DNA from: Caballeronia sordidicola
GTDB lineage: Bacteria > Pseudomonadota > Gammaproteobacteria > Burkholderiales > Burkholderiaceae
DNA length: 64,000 bases
NCBI RefSeq assembly: GCF_000729995.1
Contig: NZ_JNFG01000013.1
Coordinates: 62,001 to 126,000, forward strand
Direction: 5' to 3'
Part shown: piece after piece, positions 55,868-64,000 of the stretch
How the letters are laid out: the number at the start of each line of letters is the position of its first letter
Numbering within the stretch: position 1 is the stretch's first letter
The notes under the pieces: model-generated
Told to the model about the DNA's origin: nothing
What the model saw: only the letters and a program-made list of their open reading frames with translations
The model's database searches: none
Program-made: the position numbers and the translations under genes

Positions 55868-56905
55868 TTAACTTACGTTCTTCGCACGTGGTTGCGATGC
55901 CAGCACACGCACCGTATCGCCGGCTTGCACGCGCAGCGCGGCGGCCTCTTCCGGTGTCAGCAGGAAGGTGCCGTCCTCGGGCACGCCGAACGTCGCGCCG
56001 CAGCGGAAGTCGTCAAGCGATGTATTCGATACCAGGCTGCGAGCCTCGCCGTGCTCTGCACGCTCACCAATGCGCACCGTCACCAGCACGCTCTCGCGCA
56101 CCGTGCGCAAGTCGGCTACGTGACATTCGAGGACGGGACCTGCATCGAAGATATCGACGTGATTTTCATAGCGCAGCCCTTCCGTTTCGAGCATCTTGCG
56201 TGCGGGCATGGTGTCCCGATGCGTCAACCCGACCGCCGCTTGCGCGTCTTCGGGCAGCATCGCGAGATAGACCGGATAGCGCGGCATCAACTCGGCGAGG
56301 AACGACTTCTTGCCGTGCGAGCTGAGATAGTCGGCGGCATTGAAATCGATCTGGTAGAAGTGCGATCCAACCGCCTGCCAGAATGGCGACGCGCCGCTTT
56401 CATCGAAATGGCCGCGCAGTTCAGCGCACAGGCGCTCCGGAAAGCGCTCGCGGAATTGCGCGATAAACATGAAGCGCGAACGCGACAGCAAACCACCCAC
56501 GCCGGCCGTGCGGTATCGCGGACTTAAAAAGAGCGAGCAGACTTCCGCGTAACCGGTGAGATCGTGCGAAATGTTGAGCAGCGACATCTTGGTCCACACG
56601 CCCAGGTCGCGGCTGGCATGCACGACCGTCGATACACGGTAGTTATAAAACGGCTGCTCCAGCCCGACTTCCGTTTCAATACCGCACACGCCCGCAATAT
56701 CGCCGGTAGCAGTGTCTTCCATCGCGAACAGATACCCTGCTTCGAAGGCTTCAGCCTCATCGGCGAGCGTTCGTCGGGCGCGTTCAACCCGCGCTGTCAG
56801 CGCATCGCGGTCTGGCTTGAAGGTGGTGAGTCCCGGTCCGGTCTCGTGCGCGAGCGCGACGAGCGCGTCGACATCTCCAGGCTGCACGCAGCGGACAACA
56901 ATCAT
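55868..56905 (-). CDS. aruG: Arginine N-succinyltransferase, beta subunit (AruG-type)
   Basis: 345 residues from the ATG at 56905, preceded by GGGAGAA; an upstream frame reaching 57040 lies within the previous gene and is not used. The opening MIVVRCVQPGDVDALVALAH and the middle CSLFLSPRYRTAGVGGLLSR are typical of the AstA family. Together with the alpha subunit it transfers succinate from succinyl-CoA to arginine, or in some bacteria ornithine. It overlaps the upstream alpha gene by 4 bases (ATGA). Confidence 0.93.
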   Translation of the reverse strand: MIVVRCVQPGDVDALVALAHETGPGLTTFKPDRDALTARVERARRTLADEAEAFEAGYLFAMEDTATGDIAGVCGIETEVGLEQPFYNYRVSTVVHASRDLGVWTKMSLLNISHDLTGYAEVCSLFLSPRYRTAGVGGLLSRSRFMFIAQFRERFPERLCAELRGHFDESGASPFWQAVGSHFYQIDFNAADYLSSHGKKSFLAELMPRYPVYLAMLPEDAQAAVGLTHRDTMPARKMLETEGLRYENHVDIFDAGPVLECHVADLRTVRESVLVTVRIGERAEHGEARSLVSNTSLDDFRCGATFGVPEDGTFLLTPEEAAALRVQAGDTVRVLASQPRAKNVS

Positions 56906-57957
56906 TGCAATTCTCCCGAAGCCTGATGAAGCGGCACGCAACGCACCGTATCGGAATCTTTCACGCTTAGAACCTTGCACAGTTCCGCCGACAGCGGCGC
57001 ACCGGTCGCACGCGAGGACGGCAGGTTGACCAAAGCGCATCGAAACGCGTGCGCACCGCCGGCTGCGATCAGGTAAGGCGTGCCTGACGTGCCCGTGTCA
57101 TCCTGAGCCATTCGCACGGTGCGAACTTCGTTCGCCAACACGGACGCACTGCGCTCCACCGCGACGGTCAGAACCGGGCCGGCATCGAAGATATCGACGA
57201 AACGATCCGGCTCGAAACCTTCCTCAAGGTGGATGTCATACGCGAGCAACGCACCGTCGTCCGGCTCGCCCAGCACGCGCTGCGCCTCGGGCGGCAACAG
57301 CGGCACGTAAAGCGGATAACTCGGCATCACTTCCGCGATAAACGTCCGGCTGCGGCCACCGGACTCCAGTTCGACCTGCTCGAAATCGCGGCCGAAGAAC
57401 TTGCGCCCGACCGCTTCCCAGAACGGCGATACACCCGCTTCATCGGTGACGCCAAGCATTAGCGAGAAGACGTCGTCGGAGAAACGCTTGCGGTGCGCGG
57501 CCACGTACATCATGCGAGCGCGAGAAAGCAGATGCGCGGCAGCATCGTGCGTGGCTTCGCGCACCGATGGGTCGATATAGAAACCCGTCAGGCGGCTCTT
57601 GCCGGTGAGTTCATGCGACATGGTGAGCGCGTGAATCTTGCGGTTCACCTTGAGTTCGCGCGAGGCGTGGATCAGCGCGTCATTACGGAACGCGTAGAAC
57701 GGTTCCGAATAGCCCGCCGATGCCACGATGCTCGAACTGCCAAGCAACGCGCCGGTCGCTGTTTCCTCGAGCACGAACAGATAAAACTCCTCGCCCGGAA
57801 ACTCGACTTCCGCGCGAAACGAATCTTCGGAAAGCGCAACGCGCGTTTCCAGGACACTGCGGTCGCGCGGTAACGAATGCAGCACCGGATGCGCGGCATT
57901 CGCCATCCGTTCGAGCGCGTCGAGATCCGCGAGTCTTGCGGGGCGGACGATTAACAT
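56902..57957 (-). CDS. aruF: Arginine/ornithine N-succinyltransferase, alpha subunit (AruF-type)
   Basis: 351 residues, a paralogue of the next gene. It opens MLIVRPARLADLDALERMAN and contains LTGFYIDPSVREATHDAAAH and the ASAGYSEPFYAFRNDALIHA stretch. As in Pseudomonas, two AstA-like subunits are made from adjacent genes. It is encoded 55 bases after the aminotransferase gene. Confidence 0.93.
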   Translation of the reverse strand: MLIVRPARLADLDALERMANAAHPVLHSLPRDRSVLETRVALSEDSFRAEVEFPGEEFYLFVLEETATGALLGSSSIVASAGYSEPFYAFRNDALIHASRELKVNRKIHALTMSHELTGKSRLTGFYIDPSVREATHDAAAHLLSRARMMYVAAHRKRFSDDVFSLMLGVTDEAGVSPFWEAVGRKFFGRDFEQVELESGGRSRTFIAEVMPSYPLYVPLLPPEAQRVLGEPDDGALLAYDIHLEEGFEPDRFVDIFDAGPVLTVAVERSASVLANEVRTVRMAQDDTGTSGTPYLIAAGGAHAFRCALVNLPSSRATGAPLSAELCKVLSVKDSDTVRCVPLHQASGELQ

Positions 57958-58012
57958 CGGCGGTTCCGTTGGTTGAGAGAATAGACCGAAGCCCGGACCG
58001 AAGCCCGCAGGT

Positions 58013-59224
58013 TCACTGAGCCACGTTGGCGATGGCCTTTTCGATGCGCGCGAAGCCCTCGTCGAGATCGGCCATGGGCATGATCAGCGACGGCGCGAAA
58101 CGCAGCACGTTCGGCCCCGCGATCAGCATGATCACGCCTTGTTCCGCGGCAGCGTTGAGCACGTCCTTGGCGCGGTCCTTGTACGCGTCGGCGAGTTCGG
58201 CGCCGATCAGCAGTCCCTTGCCGCGAATTTCCTTGAACACGGAGAAACGCTCGTCGATGCGCTTCAGATGCGCCTTGATCGCCTCGCTGCGTTGCTGCAC
58301 GCCTTCGAGCACGGCAGGGTCGCTGATCAGTTCAACCACCTTGTCCGCAATAGCCGCGCCGAGCGGATTGCCGCCGTACGTCGTCCCGTGCACACCGACC
58401 TTGAAATGCGCCGCGATCTTGTCCGTGGTCAGCATTGCGCCGATCGGGAAACCATTGCCGAGCGCCTTGGCGGTCGTCAGGATGTCCGGCGTCACGCCGT
58501 AGCCCATGTACGCGTAAAACGTGCCGGTGCGGCCCACGCCCGTTTGTACCTCGTCAAAAATCAGCAGTGCGCCGTGCTGGTCGCAAGCCTCGCGCAGACC
58601 CTGGAGGAACGCGGGATCGGCGGGCAGCACACCGCCTTCGCCCTGCACCGGCTCGACGATCACCGCACAGGTTTGCGGGCCGATCGCGGCACGGGCGGCG
58701 GCCAGATCGTTATAGGGAAGATGCGTGATGCCTTGCGGCGTCGGGCCGAAACCTTCGGCGTATTTCGGCTGGCCGCCCACGCTGACGGTGAACAGCGTCC
58801 GGCCATGGAACGACTGCGTGAACGAGATGATTTCGACTTTCTGCGGACCGGTGTTGTCGATAGCGTAGCGGCGCGCGAGTTTCAGCGCGGCTTCGTTCGC
58901 TTCTGCACCGGAATTCGCGAAGAACGCGCGGTCGGCGAAAGTCAGGTTCGTGAGGCGAGTCGCGAGCCGCAGCACCGGTTCGTTGGTGTAGCCATTACCG
59001 ATATGCCAGAGTTTCTGGCCTTGATCGTGGAGCACTTTCAGCAGTTCGGGATGCGCGTGGCCCAACGCCGTCACCGCGATACCACCGGCGAAATCGACAT
59101 AGTCACGACCTTCCGTATCCCATACGCGGGAACCGAGTCCGCGATCCGGCACGAAATTCGCCGGGGAGAAAAGAGGCACCATCACTTCGTCGAACGTACC
59201 GCGCGTTACATTGAGATCCGTCAT
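58013..59224 (-). CDS. astC: Succinylornithine/acetylornithine aminotransferase
   Basis: 403 residues of class III PLP aminotransferases. The PLP lysine lies in [16 protein letters not shown], with [20 protein letters not shown] before it and [20 protein letters not shown] at the N-terminal half. The ATG at 59224 follows AGGAGCGG. Within this operon it converts succinylornithine to succinylglutamate semialdehyde; ArgD-type enzymes share the activity, so the operon context decides the name. Confidence 0.92.
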   Translation of the reverse strand: MTDLNVTRGTFDEVMVPLFSPANFVPDRGLGSRVWDTEGRDYVDFAGGIAVTALGHAHPELLKVLHDQGQKLWHIGNGYTNEPVLRLATRLTNLTFADRAFFANSGAEANEAALKLARRYAIDNTGPQKVEIISFTQSFHGRTLFTVSVGGQPKYAEGFGPTPQGITHLPYNDLAAARAAIGPQTCAVIVEPVQGEGGVLPADPAFLQGLREACDQHGALLIFDEVQTGVGRTGTFYAYMGYGVTPDILTTAKALGNGFPIGAMLTTDKIAAHFKVGVHGTTYGGNPLGAAIADKVVELISDPAVLEGVQQRSEAIKAHLKRIDERFSVFKEIRGKGLLIGAELADAYKDRAKDVLNAAAEQGVIMLIAGPNVLRFAPSLIMPMADLDEGFARIEKAIANVAQ

Positions 59225-59472
59225 GAACCGCTCCTATGCTTGTTCGGGTATTCCAGCTTATGTTCCAGCTCACACATTGTTATCAGATGGTAGGCGTGCG
59301 CGGGCCGCGCGTCTTGCGGGAACGCGACAAGGTTTCATGGTATTCGAGGGGATTGACGCTTGTAAGTCAGCCGAAAGACATAGGCGCGTGGCCTGTCGGT
59401 GAAAATCGGACGCGGAGCGATCAACCCGATCGCCCCGCCAGGCTCTCAGAGCCAGCACTAATAAGTCCAGCC

Positions 59473-60336
59473 CTACTTAAGGCTGCCGGACAAAAATTGC
59501 TTCAGCCGTTCGCTCCTGGGCGTGCTCAACACCTCAGCCGGCGCGCCCTCTTCTTCCGTGCGGCCCTGGTGCAGAAACATCACATGATTCGATACATTCC
59601 GCGCAAAGCCCATCTCATGCGTGACAACGATCATCGTGCGGCCTTCTTCAGCCAGCTTCTGCATGACCTTGAGCACTTCGCCCACCAGTTCGGGATCGAG
59701 CGCGGACGTGGGTTCATCGAAGAGCATCACATCGGGATGCATGGCGAGCGCGCGTGCAATGGCCACCCGCTGCTGCTGGCCGCCCGACAAATGCGACGGA
59801 TACTGCTTCTCGACCTTGGGCGCCAGCCCAACCTTCTCCAGGCATTCCCGCGCCCGTTCGCTCGCTTCTTTCTTCGATAACCCCAGCACATGCATGGGCG
59901 CTTCCATGACGTTTTCAATCGACGTCATGTGCGCCCACAAGTTGAAATGCTGGAACACCATCGCGAGCTTCGTGCGCACGCGCTGCAACTGCTTGTGGTC
60001 GGCGACTTCGAGATTGCCCATGCGATCGGTTTTCGTGCGCACCGGCTCACCGTCGACGATGATCTCGCCCGCGTTCGGCCGTTCGAGGAAGTTGATGCAG
60101 CGCAGGAAAGTACTTTTGCCCGAGCCGCTCGAGCCGATGATGCTGATCACATCGCCGGCGTTGGCTGCGAGCGAAACGCCCTTGAGCACCTCGTTCTCGC
60201 CGAAACGCTTGTGGATATCGCGGGCGACGAGTTTGACCGCGGCGTTTTGCGCGGCGGCCGATGCAGCATTTTGTGCGGATGAGTCCAACGCATTCTCCCC
60301 GGAAGATGGGTCTGGCGGGCCTGTCGGGTCTGACAC
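59473..60336 (-). CDS. hisP: Histidine/arginine-type ABC transporter ATP-binding protein
   Basis: 287 residues with a likely GTG start. The first ~33 residues are a Pro/Ser/Ala-rich extension absent from E. coli HisP. Walker A is GSSGSGKST at 68-76, the signature [10 protein letters not shown] follows, then [20 protein letters not shown]. It drives uptake of basic amino acids with HisQM-type permeases. Those permeases and the binding protein are not next to it, but the ast operon lies directly downstream, which points to arginine or ornithine uptake. Confidence 0.9.
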   Translation of the reverse strand: MSDPTGPPDPSSGENALDSSAQNAASAAAQNAAVKLVARDIHKRFGENEVLKGVSLAANAGDVISIIGSSGSGKSTFLRCINFLERPNAGEIIVDGEPVRTKTDRMGNLEVADHKQLQRVRTKLAMVFQHFNLWAHMTSIENVMEAPMHVLGLSKKEASERARECLEKVGLAPKVEKQYPSHLSGGQQQRVAIARALAMHPDVMLFDEPTSALDPELVGEVLKVMQKLAEEGRTMIVVTHEMGFARNVSNHVMFLHQGRTEEEGAPAEVLSTPRSERLKQFLSGSLK

Positions 60337-60431
60337 CCCGCCCTATGTCGATCATGGCTGCGGATTCTACCGAAAGCCGCCGGTGGACAGGCATAGGGAC
60401 AAACGCCCTCGCGCGGCTGACGGCCAAACGC

Positions 60432-60872
60432 TCAGTCCTTTGCATCCGACGCGGGAGCCGGCATCACCGCCCGCGCTTGCTGCGCGACGCGGCCATTGGC
60501 CATCGCGATCTCGGGGCTGGTTTGCAGCATCGGCAGGTATTGGGCGTCGAAAGCGGCGTTGCGATCCTTCGCGCCGAACATGCCCGTCACCGCGTGCGCC
60601 ATGTCGATACGGCCGTCCGGCGTGGCGTCAGCGTCGTCCAGCACGTCATCAAGTGCAGCAATCAGCGTTGAGAGTGGGCCCAGCCATTTGTAAGCGCTGC
60701 CGTTGATCACGATCTGCAGGAACTCACCGGGCGACACCGCGCCGAATTCGGCTTCGTGGCGGGTACGTAATTCGTCGAGGATGCTACGGTGCAGCGCCAG
60801 CAGCGGATGGCGCACGTCCTTGAGAAACGTGGTCGCGACCGGGTCGGTCATCCTGATGATGGTCATGGTCAT
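60432..60872 (-). CDS. Hypothetical protein
   Basis: 146 residues of mixed helical character (HPLLALHRSILDELRTRHEA, LGPLSTLIAALDDVLDDADA), with an Ala/Pro-rich tail. No membrane segment and no recognised family. The first ATG at 60872 follows a CGGGGC, and another in-frame ATG at 60851 is possible. It starts 27 bases after the EAL gene and may be co-transcribed with it. Confidence 0.6.
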   Translation of the reverse strand: MTMTIIRMTDPVATTFLKDVRHPLLALHRSILDELRTRHEAEFGAVSPGEFLQIVINGSAYKWLGPLSTLIAALDDVLDDADATPDGRIDMAHAVTGMFGAKDRNAAFDAQYLPMLQTSPEIAMANGRVAQQARAVMPAPASDAKD

Positions 60873-60899
60873 TGCCCCGAAGTGGAAAATGAGCCAAGC

Positions 60900-62150
60900 C
60901 TACACCGTCGCCAGGCCACGCCCTACATAGCGAATAAAATCCGGCGCGGTCAGCGGCGCGGAAAAAAGCCAGCCTTGCCCGAATTGGGCGCCGCGCGTGC
61001 GCAGGTAACACGCCTGCTCCTCGCGCTCGATACCCTCGGCGACCACCTGTACATGCAGCGTCAGCGCCATGTCGATAATGTGCGACGCCACGCTGCTGGA
61101 CGCCGCGTCCTGGTCGACCGTATCGACGAAAGACTTGTCGATCTTCAGCGCGTCCACCTGAAAATTCTGCAGGTGCGAGAGGCTCGAATAACCCGTCCCG
61201 AAGTCGTCGATATACACCGGATGTCCTGCATCGCGAAACGCCTGGATGACTTCCTTGGCGGCGTCGGCGTCGAGAAAACAGCGCTCGGTCGCCTCGATCC
61301 GGATCTGCTGCGGTGCGATCTTCGCAGCCGCAATCGCGGGCGTCAGCCGCTCCAGGAACCGGCGCGAAGTCAGGTCCGGCGCGCTCAGGTTGATCGACAC
61401 GTAGAGTTCCCTGTAGCGCTGCAGGAACTCGCCGAGCTCGAGCAGGATCGTATCGAATACCTGGTCGGTGATGGCCTGGATCAGCCCACGATGTTCGGCG
61501 AGCGGAATGAAGTGATCGGGCCGCACAATGCGATTCTGGTGCTTCCAGCGCACGAGCGCTTCAGCACCAATGCAGCGCCGCGTAGTGAGATCGACGATCG
61601 GCTGATACGCCACGATGAACTGATGCCGGCGCACGGCGTCGCTGAGCTGCCCGAGTGGCGAAAGACGGCGCACCATCGACAGGCCGAGCCACGCGGAGAG
61701 CGTCAGGCCGCTCGCGACGCCCGCGAACAGCCAGGTCCAGGGCAGCGCACGCAGGCGTTCGGTGAAAGTCGCGTCGGATGCGCTCGCTGCGTTTGACGAG
61801 TCGAAACCACGACGCGCCGTGTCGGGGTTCGGAGGCATCGCCGTCGCGGCGAACGTGGGTGTCGGAAAATGGGCGAACAGCCGGGAAGGTGTGGCCACCG
61901 AGGTGTTGGCCATCAGCCGGATTGCGCCGGTGTCGACCATGCGCACGACATAGCGCTCGAGCACCGCAGCTTCCCGCGCTGCGGCGACACGTTCATTCAC
62001 GCCCGGCGCAAACAGGACGCACAACACCCCCGGCAGCAACGCCGCGATCAGCACGATGCTAGCCAGGAACGCCACGCGCCCGCTGTGTCTGAACGTGATC
62101 ATCGTGCGCTTTTCATGGTGCGACGCCTTTGCGCCGGATGCGCGCTGCAT
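60900..62150 (-). CDS. Membrane-bound EAL domain cyclic-di-GMP phosphodiesterase
   Basis: About 416 residues; the start is uncertain because in-frame ATGs at 62204, 62150 and 62102 all lack clear ribosome-binding sites. An N-terminal helix (GRVAFLASIVLIAALLPGVL), a ~100-residue extracytoplasmic part and a second helix (TWLFAGVASGLTLSAWLGLS) precede the EAL domain. Catalytic residues are complete: EALVRW, INLSAPDLTSRRF, RIEATERCF, DDFGTGYSS, LKIDKSF and AEGIEREEQ, so active hydrolysis of c-di-GMP is expected. Confidence 0.9.
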   Translation of the reverse strand: MQRASGAKASHHEKRTMITFRHSGRVAFLASIVLIAALLPGVLCVLFAPGVNERVAAAREAAVLERYVVRMVDTGAIRLMANTSVATPSRLFAHFPTPTFAATAMPPNPDTARRGFDSSNAASASDATFTERLRALPWTWLFAGVASGLTLSAWLGLSMVRRLSPLGQLSDAVRRHQFIVAYQPIVDLTTRRCIGAEALVRWKHQNRIVRPDHFIPLAEHRGLIQAITDQVFDTILLELGEFLQRYRELYVSINLSAPDLTSRRFLERLTPAIAAAKIAPQQIRIEATERCFLDADAAKEVIQAFRDAGHPVYIDDFGTGYSSLSHLQNFQVDALKIDKSFVDTVDQDAASSSVASHIIDMALTLHVQVVAEGIEREEQACYLRTRGAQFGQGWLFSAPLTAPDFIRYVGRGLATV

Positions 62151-62563
62151 AATGGTTTTTAATGAGGCACCTGATGACATGTGTGTCGTGGCCGATTGGG
62201 TCAAGGCTCGCGGCCCGCGCCGTTAGCGTCGTTTGTCATGGTCCGGTTGTTCACGCCGCTAGTCGTGTCCACTTGGCTGACAACCGTATCCCTGTTTCCT
62301 TGCATCGTCCCTGCAAACGGCCCAGTTTAGCGGCCGGGTACGCCGGGCTTCAATGCTTTGCCGTCCACGAAATGCCTGCTTTGGTGGGCTGGCGCACGCC
62401 GGCTCGATGCTTTTCCGGCACGTGTGCGCAGACGTCTGGTAATTGGCGGATGAGTCCGATAGTCGTGAGAAAATCGGCGCTCCGGATGATGACCTTTCTC
62501 ACCGGCCGATCAACACGATCAACACGATCAAAACGATCAACACCCAAACCACGGAGGTACTCG
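62151..62563. other. Intergenic stretch with a 9-bp tandem repeat
   Basis: 413 bases between the EAL gene and the divergent acetyltransferase gene. A plus-strand frame is open across it in phase with the acetyltransferase, but it is unlike that family and lacks a start signal. It ends with four 9-base repeats, listed separately. Confidence 0.4.
62508..62543. repeat. Four tandem 9-bp repeats upstream of the acetyltransferase gene
   Basis: Four copies of GATCAACAC in a row (the third has A instead of C at position 7), ending 11 bases before the GGAGGT ribosome-binding site of the next gene. They could be a binding array or a site of length variation. Confidence 0.85.
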
Positions 62564-63109
62564 ATGGCATTGCCTGACGCCGGCGCGCTCACGATCCGCG
62601 ATGCGAACGCCGCCGATCTCGAAACGATTACCCGCATTTACGCCCACTACGTGCTGCACGCTCTCGCGACCTTCGAGGAAACGCCGCCGGCTGTCGACGA
62701 GATGCGCGCGCGGCACGCAACAATCACCGGTGCGGGCTTGCCTTATCTCGTGGCTGAAATGGATGGCGTGGTCGTGGGGTACACGTATGCGACCGCGTAT
62801 CGGCCGAGATCGGCGTATCGGCACACGATTGAGGATTCGGTTTATATCGCCGATGGCTTCAGTGGGCGTGGCCTCGGTCTCGCGCTGCTGACGGCGCTGA
62901 TCGAACGTTGCGACGCGGGGCCGTGGCGCGAACTCGTAGCGGTGATAGGCAACAGCGGCAACGCCGGGTCGATCGCGTTGCATGCGCGCCTTGGATTCGA
63001 GCATGTCGGCGTGCTGCGCAAGGTGGGCTACAAACACGGCCAATGGGTCGATACCGTGCTCATGCAACGCTCCCTCGGCGAGGAAAAGGCGTTGATTCCG
63101 CAGAAATAA
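62564..63109 (+). CDS. GNAT family acetyltransferase (phosphinothricin acetyltransferase-like)
   Basis: 181 residues from the ATG at 62564, set by GGAGGT. It has the opening LTIRDANAADLETITRIYAH, the acetyl-CoA loop GFSGRGLGLALL, and AVIGNSGNAGSIALHARLGF, as in the PAT/Pat-like group. It N-acetylates a small amine or amino acid using acetyl-CoA; methionine sulfoximine-type or phosphinothricin-type substrates are known for the family, but the native one is unknown. Confidence 0.9.
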   Translation: MALPDAGALTIRDANAADLETITRIYAHYVLHALATFEETPPAVDEMRARHATITGAGLPYLVAEMDGVVVGYTYATAYRPRSAYRHTIEDSVYIADGFSGRGLGLALLTALIERCDAGPWRELVAVIGNSGNAGSIALHARLGFEHVGVLRKVGYKHGQWVDTVLMQRSLGEEKALIPQK

Positions 63110-63237
63110 GCCACGCGAACCGGCTCACGCGATTCATCTCCGGATAGTTCGCAGCGGCAACGCATTCGCCATACCATTGCATAGCATCGCGACCCTTTCG
63201 TCGCCAGTGTCTTCTTTCACAACACCCTGAGCTTTAG

Positions 63238-63831
63238 TTGCCCACTTACACCCTCGCCACCGCCGTCAGTGCAGAAATCGACATCCGCAAAAGCCGCTTT
63301 ATCGCGCTCGCGATTCCTGTCGCCGATCGCGCAGCCGCGATGCTCGAACTCAATGCGCTGCGTGCCCTGCATCCCGGCGCCACGCATGTCTGCTGGGCGC
63401 TGCTGGCGGGCGGTGAATCCGGCATGTCCGACGATGGCGAGCCTTCCGGCACAGCCGGACGACCGATCCTGGAAGTGCTGCGCCATCACGAAGTGGATGG
63501 CGTGCTGGCCGCCGTCGTGCGCTACTACGGCGGCATCAAGCTCGGCGCGGGCGGCCTGGTCCGCGCGTACACCGACTCCATTGCAACTGCGATGCAACTG
63601 GCCGAACGCATAGAACGCGTGGCGCTCGGCGTGCTGCAAGTGGAAGTGGATTACGCCGATGAAGCGCGGGTGCGGCGCTGGATTGAACAAGAAGGCCATG
63701 CGCTCGATGAACCCGGCTACGGCATGACCGTATGCCTGTCGATCCGGATGCCGCTTTCGGTGCGCGACCAAGCCGCCGACGTTATCCGGGACCTGACCCA
63801 CGGTCGCGCGGTCATTACCAAAGCGCCCTGA
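63238..63831 (+). CDS. yigZ: YigZ/IMPACT family protein
   Basis: 197 residues with a TTG start; it opens (M)PTYTLATAVSAEIDIRKSR, the normal N-terminus of the family, and no ATG is available at that place. Signature segments are SDDGEPSGTAGRPILEVL and YYGGIKLGAGGLVRAY. The ribosome-binding site is poor. The family (UPF0029 fold) binds nucleic acid or ribosomes in some members; function in bacteria is unclear. The next gene begins 5 bases later. Confidence 0.9.
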   Translation: MPTYTLATAVSAEIDIRKSRFIALAIPVADRAAAMLELNALRALHPGATHVCWALLAGGESGMSDDGEPSGTAGRPILEVLRHHEVDGVLAAVVRYYGGIKLGAGGLVRAYTDSIATAMQLAERIERVALGVLQVEVDYADEARVRRWIEQEGHALDEPGYGMTVCLSIRMPLSVRDQAADVIRDLTHGRAVITKAP

Positions 63832-63836
63832 ACACC

Positions 63837-64000
63837 ATGAGCACCGCCGACCATCCACGCTCTTTTACGATCACACTGCTGCCCTCGCAGCGGAGCTTCG
63901 CGTCAACCGGGCAGACCACGATCCTGGAAGCAGCCGCGCTTGCCGGCTTGCGCCTGTCGAGTTCATGCCGCAACGGTACGTGCCGCTCGTGCCTGTGCCG
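63837..64000 (+). CDS. 2Fe-2S ferredoxin-domain protein (3' end outside window)
   Basis: 54 visible codons from the ATG at 63837. The frame (HPRSFTITLLPSQRSFAST, then TTILEAAALAGLRL) leads to the cluster-binding SCRNGTCRSC, three cysteines in the C-x4-C-x2-C spacing of plant-type ferredoxins. The C-terminus is cut by the window, so I cannot tell a plain ferredoxin from the N-terminal domain of a reductase. Confidence 0.85.
   Translation, partial: MSTADHPRSFTITLLPSQRSFASTGQTTILEAAALAGLRLSSSCRNGTCRSCLC

Noticed and set aside
62162..62563. N-terminal extension of the acetyltransferase by ~134 codons
   Set aside because: The extension has no GNAT features, contains the 9-bp repeats, and the GGAGGT site clearly sets the start at 62564.

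Overview
The window reads as a contiguous piece of a GC-rich betaproteobacterial chromosome, most likely Burkholderiaceae of the Paraburkholderia/Caballeronia type. This is inferred from the gene order relA - tRNA-Val - thrS - infC - rpmI - rplT - pheS - pheT - ihfA - merR, from an IhfA with an N-terminal extension, and from a complete aruCFGDBE-type arginine succinyltransferase operon. No genus can be proven from sequence alone. I see no insertion sequence, prophage, CRISPR array or integron. The content is mainly housekeeping and metabolic, with one clear small pseudogene.

Layout. 1-5.7 kb: a YbaK-type deacylase fragment running off the left edge, an EF-G paralogue transcribed away from it, and a large UPF0182 membrane protein. 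5.8-13.2 kb: an Asp/Glu-racemase-superfamily gene overlapping a D-amino-acid dehydrogenase gene, divergent from a branched-chain-type amino-acid ABC transporter in which LivM and LivG are fused; together a likely catabolic module for an unusual amino acid. 13.2-16.1 kb: sparse region with small hypotheticals, a NIPSNAP protein, a VOC protein and a frameshifted Gfo/Idh/MocA remnant. 16.2-24.5 kb: the translation-factor/ribosomal-protein/aminoacyl-tRNA-synthetase operon with an ATC-initiated infC, then tRNA-Val(GAC). 24.7-33.8 kb: relA, a RidA protein, a hydrolase, then acyl-CoA metabolism (3-oxoacid CoA-transferase pair with a divergent PAS-LuxR regulator, thioesterase, SDR, ETF-ubiquinone oxidoreductase). 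33.9-45.9 kb: aroC, an MFS-acyltransferase fusion, a CBS protein, metY with a hydrolase, a DUF962 protein, a BrkB protein, wrbA, a DUF2069 protein, an FAD oxidoreductase and a metallophosphoesterase. 46.1-52.0 kb: a LysR regulator divergent from a four-gene tripartite efflux system of the aromatic-acid (Aae) type. 52.0-60.3 kb: the arginine succinyltransferase operon and a HisP-type ATPase. 60.4-64.0 kb: a hypothetical, an EAL phosphodiesterase, a GNAT acetyltransferase, a YigZ protein and the start of a 2Fe-2S ferredoxin-domain gene.

The most informative regulatory signals are an 11-bp inverted repeat upstream of a consensus TATAAT in the LysR/efflux intergenic region, a 9-bp-arm palindrome between dadA and the liv operon, and a 12-bp palindrome just before the ETF-QO ribosome-binding site. 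I did not find an obviously new biological system; the best candidates for new biology are the unassigned amino-acid module, the EF-G paralogue with an altered G4 motif, and the unassigned operators. All functional calls rest on motif recognition by eye, without database searches.
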